Origin: Periplaneta americana
Taxonomy: Eukaryota > Arthropoda > Insecta > Blattodea > Blattidae
NCBI RefSeq assembly: GCF_040183065.1
Contig: NC_091122.1
Location: 159,551,455 to 159,615,454 of the forward strand
Direction: 5' to 3'
Length of the DNA stretch: 64,000 bases
Of the stretch, positions 55,397 to 64,000 are shown one piece after another; position 1 is the stretch's first letter; each line of letters opens with the position of its first letter. Under the pieces are notes generated by a model. That model did not search any database, had not been told where the DNA came from, and saw only the letters and a program-made list of their open reading frames with translations. The position numbers and the translations under genes were made by a program.

Positions 55397-56367
55397 TGTG
55401 AATGTAATATTTCTTCCATTTATTTAGAGTTCCAAAATTAACCTCTCTAGCCACCCACAGACCGCACCCCACACTTTAAGAACCGGCCGTCTGAACCGAT
55501 GAAGTCAGCCATATGTTTAACTGCTTCGTTCCTGGCAACTTTGGTATTAAAGAAGTTTTAAAAGGAAGTCCCCCCTCTTTTTGTGGCTTTGTGGTTGTGA
55601 TTGAAATTGGTTTAGGAAAGGGCAGGTGTTCTGTTAAGTGTTAAGGCACATTGATTTGTTTTTTGGTAGCAGGTGGTAAAGCTTATGGTACTGCGATTGG
55701 TGTCCTTAAGGTTTCAATGAATTCCTATTCGCGGAAATGAATAAGTTTGTCTAACAAAGGCGTAAATGCTTCTTTCTTTACGAGTTCATGTTTGGTATCG
55801 CCTTGGTCTGAAAGGACTTCCAGTTCGCACTGGCGTGGGAAGGATTGCCCTTGGATTTTTACGATACACATTCCAGTAGCTTATAAAAGGGAAGTGATTT
55901 AAAGTACACTTTTTTTGTTTTCAGTATTTTGTGTAGCTTCTAAACGACACAGATGTTGTTTCGTAAGCTTTTTTAAGGCGTCGGAAATGCTTTAATAATA
56001 TTTGTAACGAATTACCTTTATATTCATTTGGTAGAGATGTGAGAACAGAACAGGTATTGGCTTAAACCGTGAAAGAAGAAAAAAAATTCTTTGGTAACAG
56101 TAAGTCATTCCTGAACAGATGCATAGTCGGGAATTAATAAATTACACTTATTTCTAACAACCATAAAATAGACGCACTATTAAAAGTGATAGGGCATCGC
56201 ATATCCACTCCACATACCGGAATTAACAATAATTGAATGGTGTACTATTTTGCTCAAAAACCGATTTTGACTCAATAACGTAATAAACATATTTCTCACA
56301 TAGTAGACATATTAGTCATAAATCAAGAGTGTTTTTCTTTAAACCATTAAAATGTAAAATAACTTAT
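55397..56367. other. unassigned sequence
   Basis: No coding frame, TIR or shared repeat recognised. Confidence 0.5.
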
Positions 56368-56375
56368 GTTAAAAT

Positions 56376-56780
56376 CAGAGGTCTGCATCGGACGTTTTCG
56401 CTCGAGCGCCAAGTAGTTCATAGCATAATCCGATAGTTAGCGCACATGGATTATGGATAAAATTGTCACGAGCGATAAATCCTCGAACGGTATAAGCCGA
56501 GCGTTAGACATTCGTTCTTGTTACAGTGATGAACTGTGTAGTAACATCATAGATGTTTATCATTTCAAAACTTTGCAGTGTTTAACTAACCTCTCCATAG
56601 TACAGCTACAAAACTTGCTTTAAAATTTAATATAAATGTTGTAGGTAAATGTTTTTTTTTTCTCCCATACAGGAGTGATTTTGTTTTTGCCACATCTGAT
56701 AGATGTTATTGGATGTAAATGTAATTATTATAAACGGAGAACACAATCACGATAATGCAAGAACTGTATCAAGTTTTCTA

Positions 56781-56821
<41 letters not shown>

Positions 56822-57370
56822 CTCTAATAATTAGTGTATCAATCTTTGCGTCTGTAACAGTTGTGCAGCATGATTATTCGTTTTATTATATTTTCTGTGA
56901 CGTTATCTCTGTACTAATATTGTTATTAGTCTACTGCTATATCAATAATATTTTGTAAAACGTTTCTACATTGTCGCAGTATATAGGCGGAACACTATGT
57001 ATGGACCTATCATATTATATATGTGGTAAATCAAATATTCAATAATTATTAATTAGCAATAATAACTGTATATCGAAGTTTTTCATAATATTTTATTTAT
57101 AACTTCATGTTCCTGTTTTGGTACGTTCCATTGACTGTTCCATTAAACGTTTGTCATAAACGCAGAAAATAAAGCCTTATTTTTACCGTGTGAGCAAAAC
57201 ATATGTGTATCTTATCTGTCGCCTTCCATACAAGATAAGACATGTCGGTGAGATGACCTTATACTGTGCTTCTATTTATTACGAGCGTATCACGACCGAT
57301 CGTATCTCACTCGAGTGTGCGACACTCGATCGAGTTCAAGCGAGCGATTTAACTCCAATGCAGCACTCTG
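56376..57370. mobile_element. non-autonomous hAT element with perfect 8-bp target duplication
   Basis: Ends CAGAGGTCTGCATCGG and CCAATGCAGCACTCTG are flanked by GTTAAAAT on both sides (56368-56375, 57371-57378). Subterminal regions are rich in CTCGAGCG, CGATCG and related CG-containing words against an AT-rich background. An (AAT)n run lies at 56785-56820. No transposase frame in 995 bp. Confidence 0.9.
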
Positions 57371-57378
57371 GTTAAAAT

Positions 57379-58560
57379 ACAACATTTGGCGACACGCAGC
57401 ATGAACGACTGATCTGGCCCAAAAGCTACTGAAGATAGAACAGAAAGTCCTGAAACATGTCTAGCTAAATGAATTTTAATTGTTTAGTGTTGTATTTTAA
57501 CATATTTTACATTTTAATGATATTTTTCACATTCTGAATCCAATGGTACAGTTATTTATTTTTTTTGCCAATTTTCGCTGTTTGTCTCTGAAAATGATAT
57601 TTAAAAGTATGATTAGGCCTATTTTTTTTTTTTACAAAACCTTTTATTTTATTTTTTCAGGCCAAAACCTTCTATCTTACCGTATTTTAATTTAGAAATT
57701 GTCGGCAAACTGTGAAGTATTGTAGTATATTAAGTACATAGAATGGTGTACAATATTTTGTGCGAGATCGTGCGTATTTGCTTGGTTTCCGCACAAAACC
57801 AATCCGCGGAAAGTGTAAAATTCCACATTCAGTATTCCCAACCTAACACACATAACAATTTCCCTCTTCTTACCGCTTAAGTGACATATTGATTTTACTG
57901 CTTTAGGCTTTTAACATATTATTTTTAGAGACGTTGAATATAGTAATAATTATAAATTGGAAACTTACCACTGCAATTTCACCTAAATTACACTGTTAAT
58001 TATTGTTTTTAAATATTTGCAAAAATTAAGTAAACTCTACAACTCCACTAAAGTTACTGCATTCATGATGCAAATAACATTAAGGAAGCCGTGAAAAAAT
58101 CAACAAGATTGCAGATGCCGATGTTATTACTGCAATATGTTATATAAATAATATTGTTAAAATATTAAAATGAAAAATAAATCATTACATAACCTTACCG
58201 TTTGTTTTAAGTTCGCATTTATAGACTGGGGGGGGGGGAGACAGACGTATATCACGGCCTGCTGGAGTATAGTAAACACAGAAAATATTTTAAAGCAACG
58301 ATGTTGAAGATAGATATTTTTGTTTTGCAAATTTGCCGTCATTGAACAGAAACCAAGATGGAGATTTCATTGCAACTAATTAGAAATTCGTCTTTCAGGT
58401 ATGTAATAAACGATCTTCGCACAAAATAATGTACGATACACGAGCGGTATGTTTTCTTTCAATTTTCGGAAATTAAAAAAGCTCAACTACGTTTCGCTTT
58501 TTCAAACTTTTCCTCGAACATGAAAACTTCAACATACCGCTCTTGTAACGCATGTTACTA
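57379..58560. other. unassigned AT-rich sequence
   Basis: Only a G-run (58229-58238) stands out. Confidence 0.5.
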
Positions 58561-58809
58561 TGAAGAGTCCCCTGCAAGAATGATGGATGTCACTTTCTTG
58601 TCGAAAATGAACCAAGACTGTCAATGCATAGCTTAAGACATATAGAATGTACATACAGAGTTATATGACATTAACACTGATAGTCATTGTCCAGTAATGA
58701 TCGGAAAATCACAGTTAAACTTTGAGCGCTAAGCATTTCAAACTTTTAATTGCTTCTCCTGCAAAATGTTTTCCAAATGACATCCATCATTCTTGCAGTG
58801 GACTGTTCA
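58561..58809 (+). mobile_element. MITE family M2, copy 2
   Basis: TGAAGAGTCCCCTGCAAGAA at the left and, mirrored, TTCTTGCAGTGGACTGTTCA at the right. The interior is about 90 percent or more like the copy at 45512 by eye. Confidence 0.85.
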
Positions 58810-59613
58810 TTTGTAAGATAAAAATAAAGACGTATTTTTAAAAATTGGCTTGTATATTTTGAAGCTCTCGTATATGCAGAAAATCCGTCCAATACACAGT
58901 GAAGTGACTTACTCAAAACTCCCTAGTAAGATAAAGTAAAAACTATGGCAGCAATGTGACAGTATGAAATGAGATTGCGAAGTATGGAGATTGTATCCTC
59001 AAGATCTGATAAAGTGAGATATTTTATGTAACTGTTGTTTATTTGCGTGTTATTTCACTTGTATGTAAAGATTGGAATGTTTATTATCTGAGACTGTCAC
59101 GAATGTAGTCTGACCACTTTTAAGATATTTATTGCAAACGTAATAAATACCATCATCTTAATAGGAAGGAAATCTAGAAATTGAAGGACAATTTCAACAG
59201 TAACGTCTGGAATTTGCAGAGATTTTACACGTCATTATATGGCATCGACATGTTTCACTATGTACAGAGCATCATGAGGTTCATCTCACATCCTAATAAT
59301 TGTCGAGGGAGTAATTATCCAGTTGTCGCTTGCACTTACTGCGCAATTCAGGAAACCCTTGAGTTCTGATTACGAAAAGTATGTGAGCGGTACAGTGCAA
59401 GGACTAATAGGCGGAATACAAATCATATCGTAATCCGAACCTCTCGAATTCATCCTAACATTCTTTGCCTGTGAAATTTATTGTTGTGATTTTTTAAATT
59501 AACTTTTTTGGATTCTGCGACCGATATTAGACGCACACGGTGGGTGTGTGACATGGGCTGAATTCACCACGTAAAATAATACAGTACTATGTCGACTTAA
59601 AAAGTCTATGCCT
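58810..59613. other. unassigned sequence
   Basis: No coding frame or repeat recognised. Confidence 0.5.
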
Positions 59614-60165
59614 CAGGCCAGCCGTGGCGAAAAGGCCATGGTGCGCCGAGCCACTGTGTAAGCTGCAACGTGCATAGCACCTATGGAAGGAGGCGGACAA
59701 CCGAAGGGGAAGTTGTTTAGGACGTGTAACGAAGAAAGAAATGAACAAGAAAACATAGGACACATTATCACAACCTAAAATTAACTGTCTTCAGAATGTC
59801 TCTGCGACAAAGTTTCAAAATCAGGAATTATGTCACTTACTGCCAGTCGTAGTTGATCACGAAGGTATTTGTCTGTCAGTCGTGATCTAAATTTGATTTT
59901 TACTATTTTCATTGTTGAAAATAATTTTTCACAAACGTAAGTTACAGCGAACATGGCTTCAACAGAGCAAGCGAAAGAACGAAGCTTCAAATATTTATTT
60001 TTTTCCAAAGATTTGAAAAGTTCAATATCTGTCAAGTCCTTACATCTAGCTTTCATTTAACATCACATTGTAAATCTGTGAGTTTAAATTGAAGATCTAA
60101 CCGCATTATTCGTACATCTGCTGTAAAAGAATCGACGTACAGAGATGATAATGATAATAATGATG

Positions 60166-60213
<48 letters not shown>

Positions 60214-60565
60214 AACCTTTTAATGTTTCATCAGTAACATGTAGTAACTTATAATGCCGTTTTATGTTATACAACCGTTTTCCTAGTAATATTTGTGAAC
60301 AAATCATACATTTAATATTTTCATCATATTGTAAGCAAAAGAATGCATCCTCCCATCCTACTTGAAACTTTCGTTTTTTTATAGAGGTACATGGTTTCGA
60401 GAGAGATATTGCGACGATACGCCACTCGCAGGTCCGAGACAAATACAAATAGAACGGAGTTTGACTCCAGTGAGTAAGAAGGTAGGGGTTGTATGTGGGA
60501 AGCGAGAGAAAAGCACTGCGAGCCACAATGTGCTCGTGAGTCGCATTTTCGCCGCGGCTGCCTTA
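59614..60565 (-). mobile_element. internally deleted hAT (GTF2IRD2-like) element
   Basis: Imperfect TIRs (CAGGCCAGCCGTGGCGAAAA at left; TTTTCGCCGCGGCTGCC at right). The minus strand encodes a zinc-finger N-terminus at 60390-60212 (KKRKFQVGWEDAFFC, CMICSQILLGKRLYNIKRH) and the dimerisation C-terminus at 60056-59781 (FACSVEAMFAVTYVCEKLFS, RSRLTDKYLRDQLRLAVSDI). A trinucleotide microsatellite (60140-60207) sits where the catalytic core should be. The target duplication is unclear. Confidence 0.78.
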
Positions 60566-60655
60566 GGCGGAATTCGAACTCGTGATGGTTTTTTCCACCC
60601 ATCGTCAAAACTTTGTAATTAATATGTGATCTCTCAAAAAAGAATGATCTATGTG

Positions 60656-61635
60656 TAATACTCTTTGATATATTTCAAACAAAAAGTTTAATACAATTGT
60701 GCTCGTTTTTGGTTCCTTTCCGAAATGAACATAGTATTATATGAAACATTTAATAGCGCGTTTTGGCAAAGCCATTGATTTAATTCCCAGTATGCTCAGT
60801 AAGTTTAAGGGTTAGGTACAGCTTACAGCAGTAAAATTTTTGGAAATATTCAAATTTCTTTCCTCCATAACTGTATCTTGTACAATAATGAAAATTGGTA
60901 TGTGTAAAACACAGTCCTTCGGCTACACGAAAAAAAAATATTTTTACGATAAAAAATATTTATATATATATATTTTTTTTTTTTTCAAAATTCAAAATGA
61001 TGGAAGGTTACTGTGTAGTGATGAAGCATTTCCCTCATAACTCATAACTTGTTAAATTTTCATGTTTTCTCTCTTTTTATTTTATTGCTGAAACTCATGT
61101 TTACAATATCATGCTCTTCAACTATATTCCTTAATAAAGAATATTTTTTTTTTATTTTGTGTTAGAAGAAAATACTGATATTTGACCATTTTTAAAATGA
61201 ATTTATTTTTTTATCAGACAATCTATCAAAGGTAGAGAAGTGATCTTGCATCATATTGTAGATATGACATGCATAAATATAAACCAAAAAATTCATCACA
61301 GAATGTTGGATAGTTTTTGAGTTATGTGGGAAACGCTTCATCACTGCACAGTGAACTGAATTTGGGGGGAGGGGGAATTTAATCGTAAAATGTTTTTTTC
61401 ATATAGCGGAAGGACAGTGTTGTATACATACTAATTTTCATTATTGTACAAGATACAGTAATGGAGGAAAAAAATGTTGAATATTTCCAAAATTTTACTG
61501 CTGTAAGCTGTACCTAACTCTTTAAGAGAGCAGTGTATTATGATAATAAATGATTGAAAGAATTTTAGTTTAGTTTTTCAAATATGCAGAAATTTGATCC
61601 GAACAAATATAACATTTTAAAATTCCTTTTCAGAA
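60656..61635 (-). repeat. dispersed repeat R2, copy occupied by a foldback element
   Basis: Bases 60656-60804 and 61526-61635 are the reverse of 45411-45260 and 45255-45145. They are separated only by the element at 60809-61521 and its TTAA duplication. Confidence 0.85.
60809..61521. mobile_element. 713-bp foldback element with TTAA target duplication
   Basis: The outer 120-130 bp at each end are inverted copies (GGTTAGGTACAGCTTACAGC at left, mirrored at right). Inner parts (e.g. GTAGTGATGAAGCATTTCCC and its mirror near 61330) also pair, so nearly the whole element folds. TTAA is at 60805-60808 and 61522-61525. A TTAA target with purine-G ends fits piggyBac- or Kolobok-type non-autonomous elements. 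No coding capacity. Confidence 0.9.
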
Positions 61636-61642
61636 CGAAAAA

Positions 61643-61673
<31 letters not shown>

Positions 61674-61736
61674 ATCTATCCCTTATGCCTTGCAGCGTCG
61701 GGTCTTCCACCCATACGAAAAATTACATTTATTCAG

Positions 61737-61925
61737 ATCGATTCCCGGTCGGGACAAGTTACCTGGTTGAGGTTTTTCCGGAGTTTTCCCTCAACCCAAT
61801 GTGAGCAAATGCTGGGTAACTTTCGATGCTACCCCAGAATCATTTCGCCGGCATTATCACCTCATCTCATTCAAACGCTAAATAACCTAAGATGTTGATG
61901 AACCGTCGTAAAATAACCTACTAAA
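61737..61925 (+). mobile_element. SINE, mostly body (as at 1-232)
   Basis: Starts in box B (GATCGATTCCCGGTCGGGAC), then AAGTTACCTGGTTGAGGTTT, AATGCTGGGTAACTTTC, GCTAAATAACCTAAGATG. A TTC run (61647-61671) lies just upstream. Confidence 0.85.
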
Positions 61926-61932
61926 AATAATA

Positions 61933-62229
61933 GTGGAATTAACACGCGTAATTGAGGTTCGTTTTCCGACCAAAGTCATCAGTAGGCACTTTCCAACAAT
62001 GTGGCCTCCGCGATCTCCAGATTTCAATCCGGCCGACTTTTGGTTGTGGTGTTACCTTAAAGAACGAGTTTTCCTGACACATCCAACAACCCTACTGCAA
62101 CTGAAAGATGCCTTCTTGCAAGAAATTGCGAATATTCCAAGATATCTGCAAAATTCTGTGCATGGTGTCGCAGACAGAATGCTGTACGTTGAACAAGAGA
62201 ACGGCGGACATCTTCCCAATGTTTTGTAA
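61933..62229 (+). pseudogene. Tc1/mariner-superfamily transposase C-terminus
   Basis: The 98-residue frame reads ISRHFPTMWPPRSPDFNPAD, FWLWCYLKERVF, then ADRMLYVEQENGGHLPNVL. It has the third catalytic Asp block and C-terminus of the same group as 13045-13785. It directly follows a SINE tail; the rest of the protein is absent. Confidence 0.78.
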
Positions 62230-62734
62230 ACCCCGTTGTTTGTCCAACACTGTGATGTTTTTGTTTTTTCCCTATCTCAAATATTATAATATTTATAGCG
62301 GTTTAATGTTTGAACTGACTTTTGAAATACCCTATATTTCACTGTCCAAGATGATGTAGCGGTAAACTAGGCGTTACCTATAGTAGCCGTTAGAGCCTAA
62401 TTTAGGGGTTGAAACCAGACAGGGATGATAAAATTCTGAAAATGGCTTCCTCTGGAAGGGGAGGGCTCCAGGTAAAATTTGTTGGCAATTTCTTGTGTAC
62501 GTTGAATATCAATGCCGAATAACCTGTACATGAAGTGTTGTTAAAATAAATAGGCCTACTTCTATTACGTAACATGGTTACAAAGACGTACACGTATTTT
62601 CTGCAGAAATGGTGTTATTTTGCAAAGACACTTCGCAGGGATTTGTCTTAGCTGTTGGGTAAGATAAAAATTAAACAAAAATAAGGAATATGGGGCTCAA
62701 TAAAAAAACATTGCAGGATATAGAACAAGAAATA

Positions 62735-62915
62735 CGACAGCGTGGCCACGTAATGCGGATGCAGAGCAGTTAAGATTGTTAAGCTGGTCGCAGAATTGAT
62801 CCATAGGGGAAAACGAATCGCGGTAGACGTATCAAGACTTGGATACAGGGTGAAGTCAGACGAAGTGTGAAGATATGAAACTTGAAGGATGAACATCGGT
62901 CATTGAAAAATAAAT
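62735..62915 (+). pseudogene. LINE C-terminal tail scrap
   Basis: Frames read GHVMRMQSS, KLVAELIHRGKR, then NRGRRIKTWIQGEV and NLKDEHRSL, the GRPxxTWxxGV tail typical of LINE polyproteins. It differs from the FADD-family copies. Confidence 0.55.
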
Positions 62916-63129
62916 CTAGACAAATTCATTTAATAACTTTCTGAAGATGGTAATATACTGTAGTTTATATCTTTTATTAGAAGTATAACCTGAAATATAA
63001 ATACATAGGCTATAAGAACCGAATATCGGTATCAGCTTCTTTTTCGGTGTCACTTCCATCTTCTCACGTGTAGGGACACCTACGAAAAATGACAAAGAAT
63101 TTTCCGCCACAAATGTCACTATGGATTTT

Positions 63130-63215
63130 TCAATGAAAAAATCCCGGATCCGACCGGGACTCGAACCCGGATCGCCTGCGTGACAGACTGAAGGTCTGTC
63201 CACTCAGTCACCATA
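63130..63215 (-). mobile_element. tRNA-like SINE head
   Basis: Minus strand: box A TGGTGACTGAGTGGACAG, a GACAGA/TCTGTC stem around CCTTCAG, and a perfect T-arm (CCGGGTTCGAGTCCCGG). The 5' end does not pair with the 3' acceptor strand, so it is not a functional tRNA. The sequence continues as a repeat body to about 63040. Confidence 0.65.
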
Positions 63216-63504
63216 GGGGTGGTGGTCTAGGAATGAGCGGAGTTGACTGCTAGAAACGTAATACTCAGTGAACCTCAACGTAGTCAGCTGTTGGGTGGGA
63301 ATGCTCCTAGCGCAATAGTGTCAGAGTTGTGAGCTCCGAAACCGATTGTGGTGCTAGAGACGTCCAGTCGGAGCGTGAACTTGCTTATGTCTGTGGAAGC
63401 ACCGGAGCACGCAACGAGTTATAGTGGAGCGCTCCGCTCCGTGTAGGCTGTGTCTGACAACGCTGGCCTAGCGGGTTAACACAGTAGATCATAATAACAC
63501 CTCT

Positions 63505-64000
63505 CAGTAACTAGCAATGGCAAAGGAAGCTTTTAATAAAAAAAGGAGCATCTTCTGCGAACCTCTGGAAAAAGAACTAAGGAAGAGACTAGTGAAGTGC
63601 TTTGTGTAGAGTATGGGGGCAGAAACATGGACATTACGACGAAGTGAAGAGAAACGACTAGAAGCATTTGAAATGTGGATATGGAGAGGAATGGAGCGTG
63701 TGAATGAATGGACAGACAGAATAAGAAATGCATCTGTGTTACAAAAAAGGGTGGGTGAAGAAAGAATGATGCTGAAACTGATCAGAAAGAGAAAAAGGTA
63801 TTGGTTGAGTCACTGGCTGAGAAGAAATTGCCTACTGAAGGATCCACTGAAAGGAATGATGAACGGGAGAAGAGTTCGGGGCAGAAGAAGATACAAGATA
63901 ATAGACAACATTAAGATATATGGATCATATGCGGAGACTAAGAGGAAGACAGAAAATGGGAAAGATTGGAGAATGCTGGGTTTGCAGTATGTATGTATGT
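63505..64000 (+). pseudogene. LINE (FADD family) C-terminus, runs out of window
   Basis: Frames read [68 protein letters not shown], and MMNGRRVRGRRRYKIIDNIK. It ends in a TATG microsatellite at the window edge. Closest in text to the copies at 6517 and 28530. Confidence 0.82.

Noticed and set aside
61584..61898. Plus-strand 104-residue frame
   Set aside because: It runs through repeat R2, a TTC microsatellite and a SINE body; chance openness.
63140..63215. Functional tRNA on the minus strand
   Set aside because: The T-arm and boxes are good, but the acceptor strands do not pair and position 33 of the would-be anticodon loop is not T; a repeat body follows.
1..64000. CRISPR array, prokaryotic defence operon or biosynthetic cluster
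   Set aside because: No regularly spaced repeats and no run of co-oriented intact genes; spliced gene structure and transposon content are those of an insect chromosome.

Overview
The window looks like insect nuclear DNA, most likely from a cockroach or termite (Blattodea). It is AT-rich, has one GT-AG spliced gene with multi-kilobase introns, and is packed with decayed transposons. The lineage call rests on recognising the LINE and SINE families from memory and is less certain than the insect call. I see no prokaryotic genes, operons, CRISPR array, or rRNA or tRNA gene that looks functional.

Host genes. From 931 to 19192 on the + strand runs the 3' part of an acyl-CoA synthetase / 4-coumarate-CoA-ligase-like (luciferase superfamily) gene. 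Six consecutive coding exons (931-1311, 3607-3761, 8628-8799, 14051-14223, 15017-15172, 18914-19192) join in frame to 437 residues and contain all the adenylation motifs. The first roughly 110 residues lie upstream of the window. A poly(A) signal candidate sits near 20070. A possible short first coding exon of a second gene (35670-35744) is weakly supported.

Mobile DNA by region. Introns 1-5 (1312-18913) hold mariner, hAT, LINE, pogo/Tigger, MULE and Penelope-like (PLE) remnants. The intergenic region 19193-30590 holds a clean internally deleted hAT, a MITE nested in a palindrome, two more PLE copies and several LINE tails. From 30590 to 64000 there are hAT elements with perfect 8-bp target duplications, Tc1/mariner elements with TA duplications, tRNA-derived SINEs, a 713-bp TTAA foldback element and two multi-copy MITE families.

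Most notable. The PLE copies belong to two subfamilies, and both carry hammerhead-ribozyme-like motifs just after the GIY-YIG reading frame (CUGANGA, stem II, GAAA, short stem III, NUH and a matching stem I). Stem II is preserved between copies. Hammerheads in PLEs are a known class, so this is a well-supported instance rather than a new system. Also strong are a MITE family with 7-bp target duplications, whose empty site is preserved in the opposite arm of the palindrome it interrupts, and a TTAA-specific foldback element whose empty site is preserved in a second copy of its host repeat. I found no convincing undescribed multi-gene system.
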